From Singulisphaera sp. GP187 (GTDB lineage: Bacteria; Planctomycetota; Phycisphaerae; Phycisphaerales; SM1A02), in assembly GCA_945888705.1 (NCBI GenBank), contig CAMDAQ010000006.1, forward strand, positions 1-45,236: a stretch of DNA of 45,236 nucleotides, given 5' to 3'. Each line of letters begins with the position of its first letter. The first letter of the stretch is position 1. A program made the position numbers and the translations under genes. Below, piece after piece: positions 9,877 through 17,941 of the stretch. A model generated the notes under the pieces. It was not told where the DNA came from. It was given only the letters and a program-made list of their open reading frames with translations, and ran no database searches.

Positions 9877-11439
9877 GTGAGCGAGCAGCCCTCGGGCGAG
9901 CAGGAAGATCCATCGGTCCTCGTGGCGGCGCGACGCGCCAAGCTCGAGCGGCTTCGCACGGAACTCGGCGTCGAGCCGTTCGGCCAGCGCGTCGACGGCA
10001 TCACTCCGCTCGCACAGGCGCGCGCAGCCTTCGACGAGGCCGCGCATGTCGCCTACGAGGATGGGGCGAAGGCGGCCAAGGCCGATCCCGCCGTGCGCAT
10101 CGAGGACCGCCGTGCCGCGGTCACCGTCGCCGGCCGCGTGGTGCAGCATCGCGACATGGGCAAGCTCGTCTTCATGTGGCTGCGTGACCATTCGGGCGAC
10201 CTGCAGGTCAGCGTCTCCAAGGCCAGCGTCCCCGAGTCCGCGTTCAAGGTCGCCTCGATGGCCGACTATGGCGATCTCCTCAGCGTGACCGGGCGCGTCG
10301 GCCGTACCAATCGCGGCGAGACCTGCGTGTGGGCCGAAGGCGTCACTATGCAGTGCAAGAGCCTGGAACCGCCGCCGGGCAAGTGGCACGGCCTCTCCGA
10401 CGACGAGACCCGCTATCGCCGACGCTACGTCGACATGTACGCCAACCCGGCCACGGTGCGTACGTTCCAGCTCCGATCGCGCATCGTGAGCGCGATCCGC
10501 CGCTTCATGGAGGCTCGGGGCTATCAGGAGGTCGAGACCCCGATGATGCAGGCGATGGCCGGCGGCGCCGCGGCGCGCCCCTTCGCCACGCACCACAACG
10601 CGCTTGACATGCAGCTCTTCATGCGCATCGCGCCGGAGCTCTACCTCAAGCGGTTGCTCGTCGGCGGCCTGCCCAAGGTCTTCGAGATCAACCGCAACTT
10701 CCGCAACGAGGGCGTGGACCGCAGCCACAATCCCGAGTTCACCGCGATGGAGGCGTACGAGGCCTTCGGTGACTACATGACGATGCTCGAGATGGTCGAG
10801 AGCCTCGTGCACGCGGTCGCCTGCGACGTGGCCGGCGTGCCCGAGGGCGGCGCGGTGGCGCTCCCGTTCGGCGACCTCGTCATTGACTACGCCAAGCCCT
10901 TCCGTCGCGTGCGCTACGAGGAACTCTTCCATCAGGCCTTCGGCTTCGACATGGAGGATGAGGCTCGCGCGCGCGCGACCGCCAAGGAACTCCACGTCGA
11001 GGGCGCCGCGACCAAGGACCTGTGGCTCGTGGTCAACGAGCTCTTCGAAGAGAAGGCCGAGGCCCTGCTCGATCCATCGAAGCCCACGTTCGTCCTCGAC
11101 TATCCCAGCGCCATCAGCCCGCTCACGCGGCCGAGCCGAAGCCGTCCGGCGATTGCCGAGCGCTGGGACCTCTTCATCGCCGGCATGGAGATCGGCCCGG
11201 CGTACACCGAGCTAAACGATCCCGACATCCAGCTGGCCAAGTTCACCGAGCAGCTCAAGGGTGCCGACGAGGAAGAGAGCACCTTCCGTTCGCTCGATCA
11301 GGACTTCATCACCGCGCTGCGCGTGGGCATGCCACCTGCCGGCGGCATGGGCATGGGCATCGATCGCCTGGTCATGCTCCTCTCCAACAGCCAGTCGATC
11401 CGCGACGTCATCCTCTTCCCGCTCATGCGCGCGGAGTGA
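9877..11439 (+). CDS. lysS: lysyl-tRNA synthetase, class II
   Basis: 520 residues, charges tRNA-Lys in the cytosol. An N-terminal OB-fold anticodon domain (about residues 75-190) precedes the class II core. Motif 2 contains FEINRNFRNEG followed by HNPEFTAMEAYEAF; motif 3 is GMGMGIDRLVML near the C-terminus. I chose GTG at 9877 because AAGGAG at 9865-9870 sits 6 bases upstream. An in-frame ATG at 9862 would place that ribosome site inside the gene. A divergent -10 box lies at 9844. The next gene follows after 62 bases. Confidence 0.94.
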   Translation: MSEQPSGEQEDPSVLVAARRAKLERLRTELGVEPFGQRVDGITPLAQARAAFDEAAHVAYEDGAKAAKADPAVRIEDRRAAVTVAGRVVQHRDMGKLVFMWLRDHSGDLQVSVSKASVPESAFKVASMADYGDLLSVTGRVGRTNRGETCVWAEGVTMQCKSLEPPPGKWHGLSDDETRYRRRYVDMYANPATVRTFQLRSRIVSAIRRFMEARGYQEVETPMMQAMAGGAAARPFATHHNALDMQLFMRIAPELYLKRLLVGGLPKVFEINRNFRNEGVDRSHNPEFTAMEAYEAFGDYMTMLEMVESLVHAVACDVAGVPEGGAVALPFGDLVIDYAKPFRRVRYEELFHQAFGFDMEDEARARATAKELHVEGAATKDLWLVVNELFEEKAEALLDPSKPTFVLDYPSAISPLTRPSRSRPAIAERWDLFIAGMEIGPAYTELNDPDIQLAKFTEQLKGADEEESTFRSLDQDFITALRVGMPPAGGMGMGIDRLVMLLSNSQSIRDVILFPLMRAE

Positions 11440-11501
11440 TGGCCGCGCATGCGTCCGATCTCGATTACGTCCGGCCACCATTCGCCCAAGGGACCACGAC
11501 C

Positions 11502-13022
11502 ATGATCACCGCCTCGTCCAGCATCGTCCGATCGATTGCCTTCATCGCGCTTGCGTTCGTGGTGCATCCGGCCGCTGCCGGCTGGACCACGCTCGAAGAA
11601 GCTTGGTACATGATGACCCTCGGCGGCCAGCCCTGCGGGCATCTGCGCACCATGCTGCAGCAGGACGGGGATCTCTATCGAACGCTCTCCGAGTCCACGC
11701 TCAGCGTGGGGCGCGCCGGGGCATCGGTCACGGTCACGATCTCCTCGACCTTTGATGAGCGCGCGGACCACACGCCCGTGGCTGCCTCGCTCACGCAGTC
11801 GATGGGCGGCGCGCCCACCACGACCGACTGGACCTTCTCGCCCACCGGCATCGAGGTGAAGGCGCAGCAGGGCGGGCGCGCCACCACCTCAACCAAGCCA
11901 TTGCCGCCTGCGGGTTGGCTCACGCCTCGCGCCGCCGATGCGCTGCGCAAGAAGGCGCTCAAGGATGGCCTGGTGACCGTCGAGTTCACCACCATCGATC
12001 CCCAGAACGGCACGGCACCCATGTCGGTCAAGAGCCAGCGCACGGGCACGGGCCCGCTCACGATCGATGGGAAGCAGCTCGCCGGCACCACGTGGACCAC
12101 GCGCACCTCGCTCTTGCCGATCGACACGATCGAGGAGTACGACGCCGCGGGAGTGATGGTCCGCCAGGTCACCCCGATGGCGCTCGGCAGGATCGAGGCC
12201 GTGCTGACGACCAAGGACAAGGCGCTGGGCGGTGGCGGTGCGGCCGGTGCCGTGGCCGCGGCGGCGCCTGAGCTGCTCGTGGCCAGCTTCATCCAGCTCG
12301 AGCCCTCGGTCCCTGACCTCGACTGCGCCGAGATCGTCGTGTGGGACCTGCGCACCAAGGATGGCACGCCGCTGGACCTTCCCGATGCGGGCGGCCAGTC
12401 CACGCGACGGACCGATCGCGGCGAACAGGTCATCGTCAAGCGTGGGGCCACCACGCCTGCGCCCACGGGCGATGCGCTCAAGGAGTTCCTCGAGCCGAGC
12501 CAGATGTGTGACACCAACGATGCGCGCCTGAAGGCCCTCGCCAAGCGTGCGCTGCGCGGCAAGGAGCAAGCGCCGGCCGCCGAGCGCGCCGAGGTGCTGC
12601 GAGCATTCGTGCTGGAGTACATCGAGCGCAAGGACCTCGGGTCCGCCTTCGCCAGCGCCAGCGACGTCGCGCGCTCCAAGTCCGGCGACTGCAGCGAGCA
12701 CGCCACGCTGCTGGCGGCGCTCCTGCGCTGCGCTGGCATCCCGGCGCGCGGTGCCACGGGCCTCGTGTACGCCGACAGCTTCGCTGGCGGCAAGCACGTC
12801 ATGGGTTGGCACATGTGGACGCAGGCCGTGATCGACGGCGCCTGGGTCGATCTCGATGCCACGCGGCCTGACTGCGCGTTCGACGGCGGCCACATCCTCA
12901 CGGCGGTCTCGGCCCTCGGTGATGGAGGCCTGGGTGGCGACCTCGGCAGCGTCGTTGCGTTGATGGGCAACCTTGCCGTCGACGGCGTCGAGGTCGGCGG
13001 TGCGCGGAAGCCTGCGCCGTGA
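11502..13022 (+). CDS. secreted transglutaminase-like protein
   Basis: 506 residues. Residues 1-26 form a signal peptide (hydrophobic SIAFIALAFVVHPAAAG, cleavage likely after AAA). Residues 30-250 resemble a beta-rich domain with no name I can give. The C-terminal transglutaminase-like core has a visible Cys-His-Asp triad: C397 in SGDCSEHATLLAALLR, H437 in GWHMWTQ, and D452 in WVDLDATRP. The family includes cysteine proteases and amidases as well as true crosslinkers, so the reaction is open. The frame is open upstream to 11022, but that part lies inside lysS; ATG at 11502 gives the signal peptide. The next gene overlaps its stop. Confidence 0.85.
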   Translation: MITASSSIVRSIAFIALAFVVHPAAAGWTTLEEAWYMMTLGGQPCGHLRTMLQQDGDLYRTLSESTLSVGRAGASVTVTISSTFDERADHTPVAASLTQSMGGAPTTTDWTFSPTGIEVKAQQGGRATTSTKPLPPAGWLTPRAADALRKKALKDGLVTVEFTTIDPQNGTAPMSVKSQRTGTGPLTIDGKQLAGTTWTTRTSLLPIDTIEEYDAAGVMVRQVTPMALGRIEAVLTTKDKALGGGGAAGAVAAAAPELLVASFIQLEPSVPDLDCAEIVVWDLRTKDGTPLDLPDAGGQSTRRTDRGEQVIVKRGATTPAPTGDALKEFLEPSQMCDTNDARLKALAKRALRGKEQAPAAERAEVLRAFVLEYIERKDLGSAFASASDVARSKSGDCSEHATLLAALLRCAGIPARGATGLVYADSFAGGKHVMGWHMWTQAVIDGAWVDLDATRPDCAFDGGHILTAVSALGDGGLGGDLGSVVALMGNLAVDGVEVGGARKPAP

Positions 13023-13954
13023 GCCTCTCGCAGTGGCCGAGCGAGGTGCCGCGCATCGCCGCGCGTGATGCGAGTGGCCACAAGGGCACCTTCGGTCGCG
13101 TTCTGGTCGTCGGTGGTTGCTCGCAGTCGCCCGTGGTGATGGTCGGTGGCCCCGCACTCGCTGCGCTCGGCGCGCTTCGTTCTGGATGTGGGCTCGCGGA
13201 GCTGGCGATGCCGGCATCGCTCCTCGTGGCGGGGCTCACGATCGCACCATCTGCAGTGGGTCACGCCATCGAGCTCGATGAGTGCGGTCTGCCGACGGCC
13301 CGCGCACTCAAGGCACTCGCTGAACGCGCGGCCTTCGCCGATGCCGTCGTCTGCGGCCCCGGGCTCGGTGCGAACGCCGGCTTGATCGTGCGAGCGATCA
13401 TGCCTTCGGCGCAGCGGCTCGTCCTCGATGCCGATGCCCTCAACGCATTCGCATTCGATGTGGGCGCGCAGCCGCCGTCGGTCGTCGCGTCGGAACCTGA
13501 CCTTTGCACCGCACTGCGAGCACGTGCACCGGGAACCACCATCCTCACGCCGCACGTCGGCGAAGCGCGTCGGCTGGCGCGCGCGTGCGGGCTCATCGAG
13601 ACCGCCTCCGCAGCGGACCTCTCCCGTGCGCTCGGTGCGGTGGTCGTGCTGAAGTCGCACGAAACCTCGATCGCCGATGTCGCCCACGCTTGGTCCGTCC
13701 GAGCGGGAACGAGCGCGCTGGCGACAGCGGGTTCTGGCGACGTGCTCGCGGGCGTCATCGCTGGGCTCTGGGCGCAATCGACTGAGTGCTCGCCGTTCGA
13801 TCTTGCCCGCCAGGCCGTGTGCCTGCATGGGCTCGCCAGCGTGCACTGGACCGCTGCGCACGGCCATGCGGGACTCTTGGCACAGGACCTTGCGTCTGAG
13901 ATCCCTGCAGAACTTGAGCGCTGGCGGCTCGGTGGCTCGCCCACGATGCGGTAG
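13019..13954 (+). CDS. nnrD: ADP-dependent NAD(P)H-hydrate dehydratase (YjeF C-terminal domain)
   Basis: 311 residues, ribokinase-like fold. It repairs hydrated NADH and NADPH using ADP. Motifs: KGTFGRVLVVGG (22-33), CGPGLG (112-117), TPHVGEARRLA (177-187), and the nucleotide-binding ATAGSGDVLAGVIAGL (235-250, catalytic D241). The epimerase half (NnrE) often fused to it is absent. The GTG at 13019 overlaps the preceding stop (GTGA), so translation is probably coupled. Confidence 0.9.
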   Translation: MSLSQWPSEVPRIAARDASGHKGTFGRVLVVGGCSQSPVVMVGGPALAALGALRSGCGLAELAMPASLLVAGLTIAPSAVGHAIELDECGLPTARALKALAERAAFADAVVCGPGLGANAGLIVRAIMPSAQRLVLDADALNAFAFDVGAQPPSVVASEPDLCTALRARAPGTTILTPHVGEARRLARACGLIETASAADLSRALGAVVVLKSHETSIADVAHAWSVRAGTSALATAGSGDVLAGVIAGLWAQSTECSPFDLARQAVCLHGLASVHWTAAHGHAGLLAQDLASEIPAELERWRLGGSPTMR

Positions 13955-13984
13955 CCTCCACCGCTTCCCCATTCAGGACCCACC

Positions 13985-14992
13985 ATGCCCGACCGACCCC
14001 ACGTGAAGATCAAGGACATCCAGCCCGGCGCTGCCATCGCGGGCGTCTACGGCCTGCAGAACCCGCAGGTCGGCAACACCCGCATGGGCAAGCCCTTCTT
14101 CAAGACGATCCTGCGCGATGCCACCGGTGAAGTGCCGGCGCGCCTGTGGACCTTCGACGAAGCCCGCCTGCCCGAGGTGTCGCGCACCGGCTTCGCGTGG
14201 GTGACCGGTCGCAGCGAGACCTACCAAGGCTCCATCCAGATCATCCTCGAGAGCGTCGAGGCCGTCGAGGTCGACGCGGCCGATCTCGTCAACCTGCTGC
14301 CGAGCACGCCTCGCAGCATCGATGGCATGTTCGCGCGCGTGAAGGAACTGCTCGGCACGCTCGAGCATCCGGGCATGCGCGCCCTCGCCGATGCGTACCT
14401 CGGCGATGCCGCGCTCATGGAGGGCTTCTGTCGCGCACCGGCCGCCGTCAGCGTGCACCACGCGTTCATCGGCGGCCTGCTGCAGCACACGCTGCAGCTG
14501 CTCGAGCTCGCCGATCGCATGCTGCCGCTGTACCCCGAGCTCAACCGCGACCTCGTGCTCATGGGGCTCTTCCTCCATGACCTGGGCAAGGTGTGGGAGC
14601 TCGACTGGGAGCGTGGGTTCACCTATACCGTCGATGGCAACCTCGTTGGCCACATCGTGCGCGGCGCGGTCGTCCTCGAGACGAAGGCAGCCGTCGTGCG
14701 CCGCGGCGGCGCGGACCTGCCGCGCGAAGCGGTACGCGTGCTCATGCACATCGTGCTCAGCCACCATGGCCTGCCCGAGCATGGTGCAGCCAAGCTGCCG
14801 AGCACGCCCGAGGCGATCTTCGTGGCGCAGCTGGACAACCTCGATGCCAAGACCTTCGTCGCCATCGGCCAGGCCGACCGCGGCTCCATCCGTGCCGGCA
14901 TGGCCGAGTTCACCGACCGCGTCTGGTCGCTCGATACCCGGATCTACCGACCCGACCCGCTGCACATGCCGGCCACCGTGCCGGCATCGTGA
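13985..14992 (+). CDS. YhaM-like 3'-5' exoribonuclease (OB fold plus HD domain)
   Basis: 335 residues. Residues 8-95 form an OB-type nucleic acid binding domain (KPFFKTILRDATGEVPARLW). Residues 155-300 form an HD phosphohydrolase domain with HHAFIGGLLQHTLQLLE, the metal-binding HD at 198-199 in LFLHDLGKVWEL, and LSHHG at 258-262. This order matches YhaM/CBF1 nucleases that trim RNA and single-stranded DNA. A TAGCCT box at 13952-13957 overlaps the nnrD stop and may give it a separate promoter. Its 3' end overlaps the convergent gene at 14944 by 49 bases. Confidence 0.88.
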   Translation: MPDRPHVKIKDIQPGAAIAGVYGLQNPQVGNTRMGKPFFKTILRDATGEVPARLWTFDEARLPEVSRTGFAWVTGRSETYQGSIQIILESVEAVEVDAADLVNLLPSTPRSIDGMFARVKELLGTLEHPGMRALADAYLGDAALMEGFCRAPAAVSVHHAFIGGLLQHTLQLLELADRMLPLYPELNRDLVLMGLFLHDLGKVWELDWERGFTYTVDGNLVGHIVRGAVVLETKAAVVRRGGADLPREAVRVLMHIVLSHHGLPEHGAAKLPSTPEAIFVAQLDNLDAKTFVAIGQADRGSIRAGMAEFTDRVWSLDTRIYRPDPLHMPATVPAS

Positions 14993-16356
14993 ACGATCGC
15001 CGGCCACGTGCGATCCGCCGCCAGCGCGGCCGCGCGCCGCTGTGCGCGAGCGGGGGCATGGTGCCGAAGGTCATCCAGTTCCAGCGCATGGCGTGAACGC
15101 TGCGACGCGACGAAGTCGCGCATCGCGCGGAACGCCGCGCGTCGTGCGGCCGATCCGCGCGGCTCGCGGTTCATCGCGGCAAGCAGCGTGCGCCGATCCT
15201 CGAGCGCGCGGCCAGTGGAGTCGAGCAGTTCCGGATTCGTCCATGCGCGTCGGAACAGGTCCACGCTTGGCACCGGCGCGACCTGCAGCGGCAGAAGGTG
15301 CGTGGCGGTGGCGATCGAGTAGGGGCCCGGTCGGACACCGATCCAGCCAGCCCACCACGCATCGCCGGCGCGCTCGTACGTGCCGCCTCCGACGCCGTGC
15401 ACGAACCTCGACAGCAGCAACCGGAGCAATCCGCTGGCGACGAAGGCCCGCGGCAGGATCGGCTCGCCCTTCGATCGAGCCTCGCGCACGCCGGAGGCCG
15501 TGGCACGACGGCGCAGTCCGCCCTTGCCCATCAGCCAGAGCGGCAGTTCGCTCTGCTCGCCACGCTCGGCCAGTGGCGTGGCGGCACGGGGTGCATGCAC
15601 AAGCGACGCGTTGAAGGTGGCGGCGCACGCTCCCGGATCCTTGAGCATGAGCTCGAGCACGACCTGGCTGGCCGCCGTGGTCATCAGCGATGAGGTCGTG
15701 ATCGTGACGGCGCATGGGCGTGCGCCCATCGTCGCCAGCACGCGTTGGTTGGCCAGTGCGGCCTGCACCGCCACGCTCGGTGCAGCGGCGTGCTGCTCAA
15801 GCGCATCGAACCATGCACGGAGCCGTTCGCCGATCCACGGCAGCGCCCAGGTGGCATCGTCCAGCCGATCTCGCCCCGTCGGCCGCTTCACGGCGGGCAT
15901 CCACGCGGTGGCGGCTCCAGCGACCGCTGGGCCCCAGCGGACCAAGAGCCCATCGACGAGCCCATCGGTCAGGATCGGTGCGCGGACCATCGTCGCGTCG
16001 TCGTTCGCATCGTGATCGACGATGGCGTGCACGCACGCCGACGGTGGCGCGTCGTGCACCACGGCCGCTTGCTTGGCCAGGATGCCCATGTGCCACGCGC
16101 CCGCCTGATGTCCGAATCCATGCGCGCCGACCGGAATGCCCAGCTGCCGACGGCTTTCGTCAAGCGTCGCCGCGAGCGGCCCCGGGATCGCGTCGCGACC
16201 ATCTCCGTCGTTCGCACCTGCGCTGTCCCATTCGGCCCACGGGCGGTTCGCCGCATCCGTCGCGGGATCCGTGGTGCGTGCAGTTGTGCGATCCGCCGTG
16301 CGATCCGCCATGCGATTCGTTGCGCGATCCGCCGTGCGATCAGTTGCGCGATCCAT
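14944..16356 (-). CDS. planctomycete-type uncharacterised protein with N-terminal tetrapeptide repeats
   Basis: 470 residues. Residues 1-36 are degenerate four-residue repeats (ATDR, TADR and variants). The rest matches a family I remember from planctomycetes: GHQ at 82-84 with HMGILAKQ, VDHDANDD at 113-120, ELPLWLMGKGG near 270, LPRAF at 301-305, and FVHGVGGGTYE at 318-328. No function is established to my knowledge. The layout GHQ...K...DHD loosely resembles BshC, the cysteine-adding enzyme of bacillithiol synthesis; that is only a hypothesis. It starts 14 bases after the glycosyltransferase stop. An internal start after the repeats (none with a good ribosome site) cannot be excluded. Confidence 0.75.
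   Translation of the reverse strand: MDRATDRTADRATNRMADRTADRTTARTTDPATDAANRPWAEWDSAGANDGDGRDAIPGPLAATLDESRRQLGIPVGAHGFGHQAGAWHMGILAKQAAVVHDAPPSACVHAIVDHDANDDATMVRAPILTDGLVDGLLVRWGPAVAGAATAWMPAVKRPTGRDRLDDATWALPWIGERLRAWFDALEQHAAAPSVAVQAALANQRVLATMGARPCAVTITTSSLMTTAASQVVLELMLKDPGACAATFNASLVHAPRAATPLAERGEQSELPLWLMGKGGLRRRATASGVREARSKGEPILPRAFVASGLLRLLLSRFVHGVGGGTYERAGDAWWAGWIGVRPGPYSIATATHLLPLQVAPVPSVDLFRRAWTNPELLDSTGRALEDRRTLLAAMNREPRGSAARRAAFRAMRDFVASQRSRHALELDDLRHHAPARAQRRAAALAADRTWPAIVHDAGTVAGMCSGSGR
16261..16356 (-). repeat. degenerate 12-bp tandem repeat coding the N-terminus of the 470-residue protein
   Basis: About eight copies of a 12-base unit close to GCGATCCGCCGT (plus strand), each coding four residues such as TADR or ATNR. 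The period is a multiple of three, so copy-number change would alter protein length without breaking the frame. Confidence 0.8.
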
Positions 16357-16370
16357 GGTGCGCTCGCGGC

Positions 16371-17144
16371 TCAGGCAAGCCGAAGCGCTGCGGGCCGCTG
16401 GGCGGGTTGGTCAAGACGGCGCAGTGCATCGGCCCGGCGCAGCTCATCCATGCGCGCGAGTTCGCGCGCCAGCGTGGTGCGGTAGGTCGCCAGTCGGTGC
16501 GAAGGATCGTCGAGGCCGTTGCCGAAGGTGCGGTTCAGGTCCACGTACACGCGCGAGACCGGGATCTCACGCACCCGCAGGCCCAGCGCAGCGGCCTGCA
16601 CCCAGAGCTGCAGCGGGAAGTCGTACCCGGTCACGTCGAGCCGCAGCCGCGCCATCGATTCCGTGCGGTGCGCCTTGAAGCCGCAGAAGGAATCCGTGAT
16701 CGACCAGCCCAGCACTGCATTCAGTTCGGCGGTGATGGTTCGATTGATGCGCCGACGATCCGGCGGTGCCGCGTCACCCGCAGTCGTGAGGTAGCGCGAG
16801 CCGCTCACGATGTCGCTGTCGTCGTCGCGGATGGCACGCAGGAACTCAGGGATGAACCGGGGCTCGTGCTGCTCGTCGCAGTCCATCGTGATGACCCAGT
16901 CATACCGGCGCGCGGCCGCGAAGGCGAAGGCATCGCGCAGCGATTGACCGTACCCCTGGTTGACTGGGTGCCGGATGCAGTGCACGGGCTGGCGCGCGAT
17001 GAGCCGGGGCGTGTCGTCGGTGCTTCCGTCATCCACCACCAGGATGTCCAGACCGTATGGCCGCACGGCGGCCAGCACGCTGTCGACATGGGCCGCCTCG
17101 TTGTGGACGGGTATGGCGATGAGGGTTCTGGGCGTAGGGCGCAT
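16371..17144 (-). CDS. family 2 glycosyltransferase, polyprenyl-phosphate mannosyltransferase-like
   Basis: 257 residues, soluble GT-A domain. IAIPVHNE (9-16), VVDDGSTDDT (36-45), VNQGYGQSLRDAF (61-73) and MDCDEQH (87-93, the metal-binding DxD) are the hallmarks of DPM1-like enzymes that move a sugar from a nucleotide donor to a lipid phosphate. No C-terminal membrane segments are present. The acceptor and sugar are not determined by the sequence. It lies 56 bases downstream of the lipoprotein gene and just upstream of the 470-residue protein, so the four minus-strand genes may form one unit. Confidence 0.87.
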   Translation of the reverse strand: MRPTPRTLIAIPVHNEAAHVDSVLAAVRPYGLDILVVDDGSTDDTPRLIARQPVHCIRHPVNQGYGQSLRDAFAFAAARRYDWVITMDCDEQHEPRFIPEFLRAIRDDDSDIVSGSRYLTTAGDAAPPDRRRINRTITAELNAVLGWSITDSFCGFKAHRTESMARLRLDVTGYDFPLQLWVQAAALGLRVREIPVSRVYVDLNRTFGNGLDDPSHRLATYRTTLARELARMDELRRADALRRLDQPAQRPAALRLA

Positions 17145-17200
17145 GTCGTCGTCTTCGTCGCAGGCGGGCCTTGGTTTCGTCCATGCGGTCGGCAGCGGCC

Positions 17201-17941
17201 TCAGCGGCGCACAGCCGTTCCCTGCAGGTCCCGGACGAACTCGTGGTTCGATTCACGCAGGCGCAGGCCGAACACCCGCACCAGGTCGCTCGTGCGCTCA
17301 GCCACAGGCCCAACGCCCGGCAGCACGTACAGCTCGGACACATGGATGGCCTGGGCGCTTGTCATGGTGGACTCGAATCGGACCTTGACCAGCTGCACCA
17401 CGGTCGGCCCAGTCGGCAGGTCCGCGAGCATGGCACCGCCGTGCTCGAGGGTTCGTCGCGATGGTCCCTGCGTGCGGGCCTCGCCGCTCTTCAGGTAGGT
17501 CACCAGCATCTGCGCCTCGGCCGTCGTGATCTCGCCGGGGGCGAGCTTGGCCGGTGCCATGCCCAGCGGCGGCGAGAACTCGCTGCGCGAGCGGTCCCCG
17601 ATCGCATCGACGGAGTCGAGGAACCAGCATCCCTGGTCATCGCGGCTGTAGCGCTTGATCTCGTCACCGATGCCATCGACTTCCATCGCGCCGATGTCGG
17701 GAAAACGCTCGGTGAGCGCGCGGCCCGAGGCGACCTCGACCCACTGCTCGGGTGGCCGGCCGCGGCCCATGATCTCGTCGCCGGTCAGGGCGACGGCGTG
17801 GTCTGCTTCAAGGGGCGATGCCCGGAACGCGTACGTCGCTTTCGGTGGCGTGCATCCCACCAGCGTGGCGACCAGCGTGGCCGCGAGTGCTGAGCATGCG
17901 GCGGCACGCGCGCGCGATCGGCATGGTGCGAGCGGGCTCAT
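17201..17941 (-). CDS. uncharacterised lipoprotein
   Basis: 246 residues. An arginine-containing N-region and hydrophobic stretch end in LVGC, a lipobox with the modified cysteine at C30; the mature protein should be membrane-anchored on the outer face. The mature part is mixed alpha/beta with no motif I recognise; a strand-rich C-terminus includes VVQLVKVRFEST and IHVSELYVLPGVG. Its ATG overlaps the stop of the upstream secreted protein (ATGA), suggesting coupled synthesis and perhaps a shared complex. Confidence 0.75.
   Translation of the reverse strand: MSPLAPCRSRARAAACSALAATLVATLVGCTPPKATYAFRASPLEADHAVALTGDEIMGRGRPPEQWVEVASGRALTERFPDIGAMEVDGIGDEIKRYSRDDQGCWFLDSVDAIGDRSRSEFSPPLGMAPAKLAPGEITTAEAQMLVTYLKSGEARTQGPSRRTLEHGGAMLADLPTGPTVVQLVKVRFESTMTSAQAIHVSELYVLPGVGPVAERTSDLVRVFGLRLRESNHEFVRDLQGTAVRR

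Noticed and set aside
16261-16356. CRISPR-like repeat
   Set aside because: The units are 12 bases, contiguous, degenerate and inside a reading frame, with no spacers.
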